This document shows positions 23,884 to 34,889 of a stretch of 64,000 nucleotides of DNA, in pieces. Source of the DNA: Dendrocalamus latiflorus (Eukaryota > Streptophyta > Magnoliopsida > Poales > Poaceae); the NCBI GenBank assembly GCA_017311315.1, contig CM029647.1:9877077-9941076 (forward strand), written 5' to 3'. How positions within the stretch are numbered: the first letter of the stretch is position 1; every line of letters begins with the position of its first letter. Made by a program: the position numbers and the translations under genes. The notes under the pieces are model-generated. The model searched no databases and was not told where the DNA came from. It was given only the letters and a program-made list of their open reading frames with translations.

Positions 23884-24300
23884 CCAGGCACCTCCTGCCA
23901 AGATTCTCCCTACCAAGAACACCACACGAAAACCCTCCTTGGCAAAACAAAAACCCCCCAAGAAAGCAAGGGGCTTTTGAAGAAGGAAGAAGTGCCGCCT
24001 CCTCTCTGACGGTGGGAGGTGAGCCGGCTCACCTAAACAGGGAGTTGAACAAGCTAGGCCAAGATCTGGTTCTGGTCCTTGTGGGCTTCGAAGATGCTAG
24101 CGATCAGCGGTGACATGAAAGAGGAGCGAGGGGAGGGCCCAGGGTGGAGGGAGGAGGTGAAGAATGCGATGGGTGTGGGGAAAATGTGAAGAAGATAAGA
24201 GGCTCTTTGCCTGCTAATCTTCGTGGGGGAGCAGAGCAACGCGGCGAGCTGCAAAGGCTGAGACCATCACTCACACTCACTGACACACACCACCGGCCTG
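23755..24300 (-). promoter_or_regulatory. ABIL 5' leader region with uORF candidate
   Basis: The sequence upstream of the ABIL ATG on the minus strand is pyrimidine-rich and includes the (CT)39 tract. A short open frame starting at 24254 and ending at 24054 (66 codons) would be an upstream ORF if transcription starts beyond it. A CCTGTTTAG word near 24034 could be a leader-intron acceptor. These readings rest on composition only. Confidence 0.35.
23804..23881. repeat. (GA)39 microsatellite in the ABIL leader
   Basis: An uninterrupted GA dinucleotide run of 78 bp, read as CT on the ABIL sense strand, lies 50-128 bp upstream of its start codon. CT/GA tracts are frequent in cereal core promoters and leaders, but one this long and pure is likely length-variable. 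Confidence 0.95.
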
Positions 24301-25388
24301 CCGTTTCTTGGCTAGGCTTGCGTGGGGGCATGCGTCCGCGTTTTCTGACCGACGGTGCAGGCGAAGGCCCCGGCACAACTCAGAGACGTACGTGCAGTTG
24401 AAGGACGCACAGGAACGGATGGGCCATTGATACTGTGGCTTCAAGAAATTTAATTCGCGAATCACATGGTCGCGTATATCAAATGGGAAAGAATATAAAG
24501 TACCGATTTCTTGATTTTTAATTCGGTTGGTTTTCAAGGGACACGGGCCTAACTCTGGTCCCGGCCCTGTTATTTCAAAAAAAGCAAACACTGTTTAGGG
24601 ATCCAGCAACATGGATAACTGGAAGTGCGAGAGAGCAGTAGGGTGGAACTGTGCCTCCCTCCCACAATAATACGGCCATATTCTTGAGCCAACAAGTTCT
24701 AGCTACGCTAGTTACAACAACACTCCAAGAAGTTAGGCGCTTTAGCCGGCCTCTCAATGCAGTTTTGTCACCTCTACATCCATCGTCATAGACATCATCT
24801 ACAGGCTATCTATCATCGGCGCTGCCAGGGCCTTCCAACTCTAAAACCTCGATGTAACGATCCATCAGGGGCAATGTCGAGTCCTGGCGAAACAATTGAG
24901 AACCCTCTTTTCCTGTTTTTATTTTTCTTACAAGAGTCTTTAGTTTTATTTAAACTTGTATAGCTTTCTATCGTCAATTCTTGTTAACGACATTTCATTT
25001 CGGCGTAAGAATAGCATGTGAGTTGCGCAGGGCAGAACCGGGAGCCAGTGAAGAAAAAAAAATCCCACGCAAAACTTGAGAACTATGCAGTGTAGGTCAG
25101 GTGGGAGGAAAACTCAGGCAGGTGCAGGTGAAGCACGAACACAGTGTCAGGTGAACCACGCGGGTGTTGGTGCTGGGACAGGGCGGCGATTTGCTGGTGC
25201 GCGTGCGTCCCCAAAAAATGATGCCTTTGCCGAGTTGGGAGGGCGGTCGGTGGGAGAGGCACGGCACGGTTGGCTGGTTGCAGACCTGTGGCTGCACAAC
25301 ACGGTCTGATACAGGCTCATTCAGCTCATTAGTCTGAATGAGTGTCATGCTATACTGGCCCCATAGGTTAAGACGGTGGTCTAGGTAT
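24301..25388. other. Intergenic between ABIL and Copia element 1
   Basis: Mixed-composition DNA upstream of ABIL. It may hold its promoter. I see no gene; the open frame at 25076-25309 is GC-rich with no domain. The segment ends at the GATCT target site of the retrotransposon (25389-25393). Confidence 0.4.
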
Positions 25389-25393
25389 GATCT

Positions 25394-25636
25394 TGTTAAG
25401 AAACCTGGGTCTGGGCCGGCAGCCCAGGGCCCATGGTGGGCACATCATTGTAGTCTATAAATAGAGAGCCATACCTCTTCATTATGTACGGATGAATGAA
25501 AACAATAAAGAAAGACCAGGAGTTCTCTCTATCTCTCTGTGTGTTCAATCTATTATTCTGTGATTCTATGATTGATTCGTTCTTGTTCTAAACAGAGGAA
25601 TCGTTCGGACTGGTCGCCAGCGACGGTTTCTCAACA
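25394..25636 (+). repeat. 5' LTR of Copia element 1
   Basis: A 243-bp LTR with TG/CA ends. A TATA box (TATAAATA) lies at 25456-25463, followed by a leader region. It is matched by 32439-32681 with seven substitutions and no indels by my reading. Confidence 0.95.
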
Positions 25637-25655
25637 CGTTATCAGCACGACTTCG
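25637..25655 (+). other. Probable primer-binding site of Copia element 1
   Basis: The sequence right after the LTR is CGTTATCAGCACGACTTCG. It shares TATCAG with the usual plant initiator-Met tRNA site (TGGTATCAGAGC) but not the rest, so the primer may be a different tRNA or an internal tRNA segment. Copia element 2 has the standard site. Confidence 0.5.
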
Positions 25656-26089
25656 CTCCGGTGAACGAGGTAATCATCGAAGCACAGATTGAATTTTCTA
25701 GATCGCTTTTGAATCTGTATTTTCTTTTCGCGTTCTAGATTGAAATTCTACGGTGCAAATCCGCCCTAATCTACCGCGAGCAGACTTGAAGTCGCCGGCA
25801 CAATGTCGATCGGTAGATTGTGAAAAGGGTAGATGTTGATTGCACTGTAGATTAGAACGATGCAAATCTGCCCTAAATCCACCGCGAGCAGATCTGAAAT
25901 CGCCGGCACAATGTCGATCGGTGGATTGCGAAACGGGGTAGATGTCGATTGCATCGTAAATTAAGATCGAAAATTTTGCATTAATTTGTTTGATCCTGTA
26001 CGATCATTATACGGAAATTTTGTTATGCATCTGTTCTGTTCGGTTATGCAAAACATTGGAGAAGCACTGCGCCAGAATGCGCATTAAGC

Positions 26090-27115
26090 CAATGCCGCGC
26101 CTGCATGCGTGTGCATCGCCGGCCTAATACCGGCTTGCCGCCGGTCGTCGGATGGCCGCTGGCCGTCGGCCTGAAGCCGAAGTTGGCCCGAAGCCACAAC
26201 CGGCACTGCTCGGGAAGTCACAGCCGGCCACCACCGCCTCTCTGAGCCGGCCCCGACTGCGCCCGCATGCGCCGGCCACCACCGCCGCATGGTGCTCGGC
26301 CGCTCCCGCGCCGCCGCACGGCACACGGCTTCCTCCGCCCGGTCCCGCAGCCCGGCGTCCTCCACCCGGCCCTGCCACCGCCGGGCCTCACTGCGCCTTC
26401 CAATGGCGCCGCCGACCATGCGCACGGCCTGCGCTGCCATGCCACCGGCCCGTAGCGCGCCTTTCCCGGCTCGGCCCGCAGCCGTCGGTCCCCTCCGCCC
26501 CGGCCCGCAGCAGCTGGCCCCGCCTAGCATCGGCACGCCGGCCAGTCGCCGCATCCCTGCCTGCACCTGGCTCCCGAACGGCGCCGCCCCTTCCGACCGC
26601 CTGCATGCGACCGCCGCCCCGATTGCCGACGCCGAACCAGCCGCCTCGGTCGCCGCTGGCCCCGTACGGCCTCCGCCGCGCCGTCGTTTGGCCGCCCTAC
26701 GCCCCGCACGGTGCCGCCGGCCCCACAGCGCCCCGCACGGCGCCACCGGTCCCGCCGCGCCGGTCCTCCGCCGCTCCCGGCCAGCAACCGCACCTGGCCC
26801 GCCGCCCCCGAACCGCGCGCACGGCCTGCCCTCGCCCGCCGCCTCGGTGAAGCCGCCCGGCCGATCGGTTTGAGCCGCCGCCGCCACTAGATGGCTGGGG
26901 GTAGGGGAAACCCTACCCCGCACCACTTGATCTCCGTGGGTGGGCCAGCTTGGCCGTAAGAAGGCCAGGAGGGTGGGGGGGTGCAATGGGCGGATGGGCT
27001 TTCGGCGGGATGGGCCGGAAAGGGCAAAGGGGGAAGGGGGAGGAGATGGGCCATGGGGTGAGGGAAAAGTTGGGCCGCGGGGTGAGGAAAGCGGCCCGGC
27101 CGGTGGGGGGAGTTG
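26090..27115 (+). other. GC-rich leader of Copia element 1
   Basis: About 1 kb between primer site and gag is extremely GC-rich and CpG-rich, while sequence on both sides is AT-rich. It produces overlapping open frames of up to 300 codons on the minus strand and 232 on the plus, all made of Arg, Pro, Ala and Gly with no domain. These are composition artefacts. It could be a structured untranslated leader or captured host sequence. Confidence 0.6.
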
Positions 27116-27648
27116 GCTATTTTACGAAAGAAACCCCCGAAATCATAGATATTACCGAAAGGCCCCTAAAACATTGCATATAACTCCCGAATTTTGCAGA
27201 TAAGGCCTCATAATTCCGAAAATTGCAAATAAGCCCTCGAATTTACGAGTAGGTCCAGAATTTTACAGAAAACCCCTCTGTAAATCAGAAAATTACGCGA
27301 ATTTTTCTCTGAACTAGAAATTTGCGTAAAAACCCCCTGGAATTGCAGAATTTGCTGAAATTTCATATTTTAGCATAAAAGGGCCTCGGGAATCCGAATT
27401 TTGCATTATTTTTAGCATTTGAAGCATATTTATTTCTGCCATTATTATTCTCTGTATTTTCTGTATTTATTTACTGTTTTGGTTAATTGTAATTGCTGAA
27501 AATTGCTTTTAATCACTGAAATTGGCAGTAAAATTATAGACAATGCATAGAAAATTCTGGAACATTACGAGAACCTTTTGTACCATTTATTTACCCGCAG
27601 TGAATTATTCCGTGCATGTCTACCAGCAGTAGACTTATACACATTTAG

Positions 27649-28457
27649 ATGACTAGCATCACGAACTGGGAGTTCGAGGAGCTGGCCCAGCATGGCCAAA
27701 ACTATCTGACATGGGCATCCGATGTCAAGATTGTGCTTGGGGACCAGAAGCTCCGCGCAGCTATTGGATTAAGCGGACAGAAAGACGCTCAACCCACACC
27801 TGAGGAGAATAATCATGCACTTCATTTTCTCAGGCTCCACCTCTGCCCAACTCTCAAGAATGAGTATATGGCGGAGAATAACGCGCTAGCACTCTGGACC
27901 GTACTCAAGAAGCGGCTTGAGAGGCTCAAATACACCATTCTTCCTCAAGGAGAGCAAGAGTGGATCAGACTGAGGTTTACCGACTTTAAGACGGTCGGGG
28001 AATACAATTCTGCCTTGCACAGCATTTGTACCACAATACAGAAGATTGAGAAAACCCTTCCACCCCATGCAGTACAATCCGCACGCAATTATCGTTAAGA
28101 CGGCTATGAGAAATATGCCGAATTGATTGATATGATGCAAGTTGCGGAGGCTCAGGACAAAGTTCTCCGTAAGAACTACGTCACTCAGCCACCTGGAGCT
28201 CCGCTGGCCGTGAAGCCAACGCTGGGAGCAACAAGGTGCGAAAGCCCTTGATAGATAAAAGGGGAAGGAAGGATAAGACCGCAGCCCAGAAAAGCAAATC
28301 AGATGCTCCACGAGAGAATACGGCTAACAAGCCAAAGCGGGATGGCAAAGGGCAGCATGAAGCCCACGTTGCATCGATTGAGGGGGAGAATTCCGAGCAG
28401 CTGCCTGCGCTAATGGACGTTGAGACCATCCAAGCAGCAGCACCCCTCTCGACCTAG
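27649..28457 (+). pseudogene. Copia element 1 gag, interrupted
   Basis: The frame from the ATG at 27649 encodes a Copia capsid-type gag (WEFEELAQHGQNYLTWASDV near the start, then LWTVLKKRLERLK and FTDFKTVGEYNSAL). An in-frame TAA at 28096-28098 stops it. The same frame then continues with gag-like sequence (GYEKYAELIDMMQVAEAQ) to about 28250, after which the lysine-rich C-terminal part lies in another frame (28236-28457). So there is one nonsense codon and at least one frameshift. No zinc knuckle is readable. Confidence 0.8.
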
Positions 28458-29165
28458 AAGCAGCCAACGCCATGATTTTTCTTTAAGAGAATGTCAACCC
28501 TGAGAAAACAGAAGAAGTCTAGTGCACTGAATGCATTTTGACTTTAATTGTCATTTATTTTGTGTGAAAGAATATATTAGAATTTGCATGGATGGTGCTT
28601 AAGAATTGCTATTTTCTCGTGATTGTTGGATGATTTTTGGAAGAATTCATTCATTTATTCAGTTCATGATGGCATGATATGTTCTGATACTGGAGTATTT
28701 TATTTATGTGTTGATTGCCTTCTCTGCATGTTAATAAAAATACCCTATATTAGAACACGTGTAGCGCCCTATAAAGGAAGTGTGCTTAGCCAGCAGCGGC
28801 ACAATAAATTCCATCTTCAGAGAGACTAAGTATTTTTAGTCGATCCGTAAGAGCACTGGCAGCCTTACGACAATTGCCGGAAGCGATGCATGTATAATTT
28901 GTTCCGAAAGAGCCATAATGGGCACAACTTTGGTCATTGAAGAAACCTTATTGTACCCAGAATTGACTAGAACTCTCCTAAGTTTTAAGAATATCCGCGC
29001 AAATGGTTTCCACGTTGAGACTAAAAAAAGAGTACGGTAAGGAATACCTGCTCATTAAGAAGCGCAAAGAGAACAGAAAATTGTATTAGAAAACTTTTTT
29101 CACTAGAAACTGGGCTATATTATACCAACATTAAAGCGCCTGCAGCGTACACTGTTCTAAAGACA
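28458..29165 (+). other. Unreadable gag-protease interval of Copia element 1
   Basis: This interval should hold the gag end and protease. I can read only short scraps in several frames and no intact protease motif. It is AT-rich and full of stops. Confidence 0.5.
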
Positions 29166-29750
29166 GTGTTTAGAAGCTCTGAACTCTTCTGTCTCTGGCA
29201 TGACAGATTAGGCCACCCAAGTCTTAGGATGATGAGAAACATAATAAATAACTCGCATGGACATAATATTAATGTGAAGAATTTCCCGAATCATGAAGAT
29301 TTTGTGTGCCCTGCATGTGCCACCGGGAAACTAATAACTAGACCATCCACTCTGAAAGTGAAGGATGAAGTCCCTGCATTCTTGGAACGCATCCAGGGAG
29401 ACATTTGTGGTCTTGTTCAGCCCGTCTCAAGCCCATTTAAGTATTTCTTGGTGCTCATTGATGCTTCATCAAAGTGGTCGTATGTGGGTTTATTGTCCAC
29501 AAGAAACCACGCCATTGCAAAATTGATCTCGCAGATCATCCGCATCAGAAATGTGTTCCCTGATCATCGCATCAAGTCTATCAGAATGGACAACGCCGGA
29601 GAATTTACTTCAAAGGCATTTGATGATTATTGCATGGCAATGAAAATTGCAGTTGAGCATTCGGTACCGCATGTCCATACCCAGAATGGTTTGGCAGAGG
29701 CTTTAATCAAGAAAATTAAATTTATTGCCCGACCTTTTGAAGAATTGTAA
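29166..29750 (+). pseudogene. Copia element 1 integrase fragment
   Basis: A 194-codon frame holds the GAG-pre-integrase zinc-binding HHCC region (WHDRLGHPS, then CPACATGK) and the first part of the DDE integrase core (ERIQGDICGLVQP, then FLVLIDASSKWSYVG and MDNAGEFTSKAFDDYC). It ends at a stop at 29748-29750 where the core should continue. The integrase C-terminal region beyond it (to about 30540) is broken into several frames. Confidence 0.85.
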
Positions 29751-30545
29751 TTTGCCAGCCACATGTTGGGACACGCGGTCCTACATGCAATGAATCTCAT
29801 CAATTTTAGACCATTGGCCTGCAACATCCATTCATCTATGCAACTAGCGCATGGGTCACCACAGGAAATTTCGCAACATTAGGGGGAGGAAATCAACCCC
29901 TTGATGAATAATGTCGGGAAATTACGTGGCAAACCATGTGAATCTAAGCAGATAACCCGCGCACTAGTGAAATAATAGAAGTCCAGAAGACAATTGATTT
30001 GCAAGCATTAACAAATCAGCTGCCTGATCAATTTAGTGATTTGAAGAGCGTGACTAAGTCGCATGTGCCTGCACGCACTGCACCGGAGAGGGTTGAAATA
30101 CCAAAGAAAGCAGAAGGTATCCCTAATCTCGTCCAGAGGCCTCAGAAAAATAAAAAAGAGGACGAGAACTCTGGTTCCTCGAATACTTAGTAACCGGGGA
30201 CGCCTGGTAAAGAAGGATAAGAGGGATTTATCACAGCCGATCATTGAAGTCCCCCAGAATGAGAAGGGGAGCCAGTTGAGACCTGGCATGAGTCTGACAC
30301 CTTCAGAAAAGGGCATACTGGATCCGAATATCCATGGAAGAAGAAATCGGCATGGATGTGTGCGCACACATCGGACCCGAAAAATCAAAGGGACTTGCCA
30401 CCGCAATTGAAAGAAGCGATGCACAAGGTGAAGCTCCAGCAGAAGCAATCGCTCCAGAAGAAGCAACTCATGAAAAAATAGCTATAAATTATGTGCACAC
30501 GGGAGAGTCCCTGAATAGGACAACAGCTAATATCGACATCTACTT

Positions 30546-32160
30546 CGCAAAGAAAATTACCACAATCATCGATCTTGATCTTGAGCCTGCATCGCTCGCT
30601 GAATATAAGAAAAGATCAGATTGGGAAGATTGGAAGAAGGCAATAGCAACTGAATTGCTATCTCTGAACAAAAGAGAGGTGTTTGGGCCCGTATGCCGCA
30701 CACCTCCCCCACATACACCCCGTTGGGCACAAGTGGGTATTTGTTCGAAAGAGAAATGAAAGAAATGAAGTAGTGAGATACAAAGCAAAGCTAGTAGCCC
30801 AAGGTTTCACTCAACGTCCTGAAGTTGATTATGAAGAAACATACTCCCAAGTCATGAGTGGAATTATCTTTAGATACTTGATCTCAATGGCAGTGAACTT
30901 GAACTTGGAAATGAAGTTGATGGATGTTGTGATTGCATACCTCTACGGTAACTTGGATTCGGAGATTTATATGAAAGTCCCTGAAGGAATATCTCTCCCG
31001 AACCAAGACAGAGCAAATAGAAATCTGTACAGTGTGAAACTCAGAAAGTCACTGTATGGACTGAAACAATATGGAAGAATGTGGTATAATCGCTTAAGCG
31101 ACTTTCTCTGCAAGAAAGGCTACACGAAAAATGAAGACTGTCCTTGTGTATTTATACGACAATTCCAGAATGGATTCTGTATAATCTCTGTGTATAGATG
31201 ATCTGAATATCATCGGGACAGCCGAAGACATAAAAGAAGCAAGCTTCTACTTGGAGTCAGAATTTGAAATGAAAGATTTGGGCAAGACCAAGTTTTGCTT
31301 AGGCCTGTAGCTTGAGCATGTCCCTGAAGGAGTCTTGGTACATCAGTCGACCTACAACCAGAAGGTGCTTGAAAGGTTTGGCTTCGAGAAGGCATTTCCC
31401 TCGAAAGTACCGATGATCGGTAGGTCTTTACAGCAAGAAAAAGATCCTTTCCGACCTAGGGAAGAGGGGGAGGAAGTTCTGGGATCGGAATTCCCATACT
31501 TGAGTGCAGTGGGAGCACTCATGTACTTAGCAAATTGCACTAGACCGGGCATTGCATTTGTCGTGAACTTGTTAGCAAGGTACAGTGCAGAGCCCACCAA
31601 AAGGCATTGGCAGGGCATAAAGGACACCTTACGATACCTCCAAGGAAGCAAAGACATTGGATTGTCTTACAGAAAGAATCAAGATCTGAACTTGATTGAC
31701 TATGCAGATGCTGGTTTCCTGTCTAACCCGCATACCGCTAAGTCGCAAACATGCTATGTATTTCCATGTGGTGGAACTGCAATTTCCTAGAAATCGTCTA
31801 AGCAAAGCCTTGTAGCTACTTTGACGAACCACTCAGAAATTATAGCGCTATATGAAGCCGCACGAGAGTGCGCTTGGTTCTGCTGAACGATTCACCACAT
31901 CTAGCAGTCATGTGGAATGAACATTGTGCAAACCCCCACAATTATCCATGAAGATAATGCAGCCTGCGTTGGACAAGTGCAGACGGGCTATGTAAGCATA
32001 TCGACCCCAATTTCCTCTATGCTCAGGAATTGCAGAGATGGACAAGATTAAAGTACTGTACACTAAGTCATGTAGACTTGTTCACTAAGTCACTCCCCGC
32101 ATCTAGCTTTGAAAGGTGCGTGCGTGGAATTGGAATGACGAGACTTAGAGAAGTGCAGAA
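30546..32160 (+). pseudogene. Copia element 1 reverse transcriptase and RNase H, frameshifted
   Basis: Reverse transcriptase reads from about 30546 (EYKKRSDWEDWKKAIATEL), shifts frame near 30700, then runs 30710-31201 (WVFVRKRNERNEVVRYKAKL, LMDVVIAYLYGNLD, LRKSLYGLKQYGRMWYNRL). A frameshift at about 31190-31200 falls exactly on the catalytic YVDD motif. A stop follows near 31308, and RNase H continues at 31335-31790 (FPYLSAVGALMYLANCTRPG, then IDYADAGF) and in pieces to about 32160. The enzyme cannot be functional. Confidence 0.88.
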
Positions 32161-32438
32161 TTCAGGGGGAGAATTCTCACAAGCCCGCTAATAAATCTTG
32201 ATCATGAAGATTAAGTACCCAAAAAATAAAGTCCTGCAGACCAAATGAATTTGGGTGAATTGTACTCTTTTTCCCTTGACGAGTTTTCCATGAAGTTTCT
32301 CGACCAAGGTTTTTAATGAGGCAATTCGTGCATCACAGCATCACATGTATTATGTGCTCTTTCTCCAAATTTTTCCCACTGGGTTTTTATGGAGTTTTAG
32401 TGAGACATGAACGTGTCGGATGAGTGCCCAAGGGGGAG

Positions 32439-32681
32439 TGTTAAGAAACCTGGGCCTGGGCCGGCAGCCCAGGGCCCATGGTGGGCACCTCATTGTAGTC
32501 TATAAATAGAGAGCCATACCTCTTCGTTATGTACGGATGAATGAAAGCAATAAAGAAAGACCAGGAGTTCTCTCTATCTCTCTATGTGTTCAATCTATTA
32601 TTCTGTGATTCTATGATTGATTCGTTCTTGTTCTAAACAGAGGAATCGCTCGGACTTGTCGCCAGCGACGGTTTCTCAACA
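32439..32681 (+). repeat. 3' LTR of Copia element 1
   Basis: A 243-bp direct repeat of 25394-25636, preceded by the polypurine tract at about 32430-32438 and followed by the GATCT duplication at 32682-32686. Confidence 0.95.
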
Positions 32682-32686
32682 GATCT

Positions 32687-33604
32687 AACGGGCGTTCGTG
32701 TTGGGTTAGATCGGCATGTATCCGTTCAGCCTGATCAGTTAAGTAGGTCGGATGGCCTGTGTTTGACCCGAATTTTTTTAAAAAATTAATAATTCAAAAA
32801 ATATAGAATTAAAAAAGATAAAATAAATTATAGAAATATAATAATAAGATTTATTAATATTTAAATGGCTGCCACGTTAAAAATTTTGCCAAGTAAAAAC
32901 TCAATTTGAAAAAATCTTGCCAAAGAAAAAAGTACAGCCTGTAGCTCGCATTATAGGTAAAAATCAGAAAAAGTACAACATATATATAGATGCTCTAAGA
33001 AATGTCGATGGTGGCGCAGCCGTTTAAATAGAGATTGTTGAATGCATCTTCTAACTATGTATTCACCACGCAGTGTTGAGTTCGTGCATCGGGTTATTCC
33101 TGGTCTTTCACTATGAGAAGTACTTGCACAATCTCACTCGTGAAACTTGTTCTTCTCTCCTCCAATGTTCTTCCAGGAAGACTATAAGCAAACTTGAAAG
33201 AAACCGTCGAGACAGGAACGGTTAACACATCCCGTGCTAATATGGATAGCACGGATATGTTAGCTTACAATCGTACCATGATTCCAATATGTTAAAGTCA
33301 TCTGCATTGTGAGGCACATGATCACTGTCCCGCGAGCGCTAGTATGGATTGCTCCAGCACTTGACGATGTAGAGCTTGATCTTTCGGAGGATCTTGGTGC
33401 ACCAAAGAATTTGCCCCCATATATTTATCTTCTTATCTGTGGTGGGTGCTAGTGGAGATCGTTGCAAGCGAACTCCCTAAACTTATGCCCGTACTTCTGA
33501 TAAACTTCAGATAATTTAGAATGAACAGCTGAAAAATAGTTACAATAATCTATTCATACAGCCTCACCTATAAGTGAAAGAATACTAATGAATCCTGCAA
33601 TTTT
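32687..33604. other. Intergenic, AT-rich, no gene recognised
   Basis: AT-rich DNA right of Copia element 1. No open frame, RNA gene or repeat structure stands out. Confidence 0.5.
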
Positions 33605-33850
33605 GGCCCTCTTCGTATTGGCTTCTAAAAGCCACTTTTCTATAGTAAATAACTTTTCTACAATACCTTGCTTTTAATCGAAGTATATTTTTAAGACAAG
33701 GTCCACTAGTCAATTGCAGTACATACTGCAGTGACTTTATTTGTATTGACCAAAATTGTATACGAGTGTCTCTCTACAAGCTTCTCTACAAGTGTTACTA
33801 TTCATAAGCCAAAACTAAAATTCAAAACCAAAAGCCAATATGAATGGGCT
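33605..33850. repeat. MITE with GGCTTTTGG-type inverted ends
   Basis: The left end GGCCCTCTTCGTATTGGCTT pairs with the right end, which reads in reverse AAGCCCATTCATATTGGCTT. The interior is AT-rich and non-coding. No clean target duplication is visible. Confidence 0.6.
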
Positions 33851-34211
33851 TGGCTATTGGATTTAGAATAAATGCAAATACGTATAAGTATAAAATCTCA
33901 TTATAATATTTTAAATATTTAGTTTTCATAGCACACACAGCTTCTCGTAACACTATGTCATTTTTATTAGATTTCAAGTGAGTCGCAATCATAAGAATAT
34001 GATGCATAATTATTACACAAAGTAGTTACGGAAATGCAAGATTCCACTCATACATCTGTTAGCTCTATTACACGCACGCTTCTCCTACTATTGGATGTTT
34101 CACTCTAAACCATCGAGCGATGAGCTATGGAGAGAAAAGTCAAGAGGAGGCTTCAAATGCATGAACCCATTGATTCATTCTTACCCACACAATATCATTT
34201 GGGTTTTTTTT

Positions 34212-34460
34212 GGTGGCTTATAGCTGAAAAGCACTGTAGCTGGCTGAAAAAACATTGTAGCTGACAGAGACTTATTTAGCATAATTAAATTTTAAAATAT
34301 AAAAAATATGTTAGCCTATTACGTATAATACAAACACATACGGGAAAAAAGAACGGGCAAAAAAGCTCAACAAAAAGCCAAAAGTTCAGAAAAAGACGAA
34401 ATTTATGAATAGTAAAAAATAAACCGGAAGCCAGAAGCTGAAGCCCAAATGATCACAACC
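34212..34460 (+). repeat. MITE family A, copy 3
   Basis: It shares the family's GGTGGCTTATAGCTGAAAA start, GCACTGTAGCTGG, CAGAGACTTATTTAGC and AAAAGCCAAAAGTTCAG blocks. Compared with 18320-18590 the first 25 bp or so of the left end are missing. The right end reads GATCACAACC. Confidence 0.7.
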
Positions 34461-34889
34461 TTCTCTCTTACTTTGCCCTTCTCCTCTCTTCACTCTCTCT
34501 TCCATTCGAATCTGCTGCCATCGATGATGCAATCTCTAGTAGTAGCCCTCACCCTGTATGCCTTTGAGGCTCCCTTCTGCTCTTCTCTCCGTACATGCAC
34601 TGCCTATAATGGCAATAAGCCTTCCTCACTGATCGCTCTATTCCTCTCCCAAGCACCTCTAATTTTGGCAACTACAGCGATGTGCCTCACTGCCGGCCAT
34701 GGATCTACTACCCTCTACCTACCCCTACAACCATATTCATCTTGAACCCTATCACCGCCTTAGACCCTTTGGTCCAACTGTTGGGCCTATGTGGCTGCAC
34801 GTGGTCGTGCGGGTCCATGCAGTGTTCTCTAGGCGAGTGGTGCTACGACGAGCCTGAGACGAGGTGAGATACTAACTCAGGCTTCCATT
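34461..34889. other. Intergenic, no gene recognised
   Basis: A pyrimidine-rich stretch with a plus-strand open frame of 98 codons (34449-34745) that is Leu/Ser-rich and lacks domain or splice evidence. I do not call it a gene. Confidence 0.4.

Larger units (their letters stand above)
25394..32681 (+). mobile_element. Ty1/Copia LTR retrotransposon 1, complete but decayed
   Basis: A 7288-bp insertion bounded by 243-bp LTRs (25394-25636 and 32439-32681) that begin TGTTAAG and end CTCAACA. The 5-bp duplication GATCT lies at 25389-25393 and 32682-32686. A polypurine tract (AGGGGGAG) precedes the 3' LTR. Gag, integrase, reverse transcriptase and RNase H remnants lie in Copia order on the plus strand, all broken by stops or frameshifts. 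By eye the LTRs differ at 7 positions (about 97% identical), which at an assumed 1.3e-8 substitutions per site per year means roughly one million years. Short LTRs and the RT wording suggest the Retrofit/Ale side of Copia, but I cannot confirm the lineage. Confidence 0.95.

Noticed and set aside
23671..24113. Frames rich in alternating Arg-Glu or Leu-Ser
   Set aside because: They are translations of the (GA)39 microsatellite in the ABIL leader, not proteins.
26084..26986. 300-codon minus-strand frame and overlapping plus-strand frames in GC-rich DNA
   Set aside because: They lie inside the leader of Copia element 1 and consist of Arg/Gly/Ala/Pro with no domain. Long frames on both strands follow from very high GC content.
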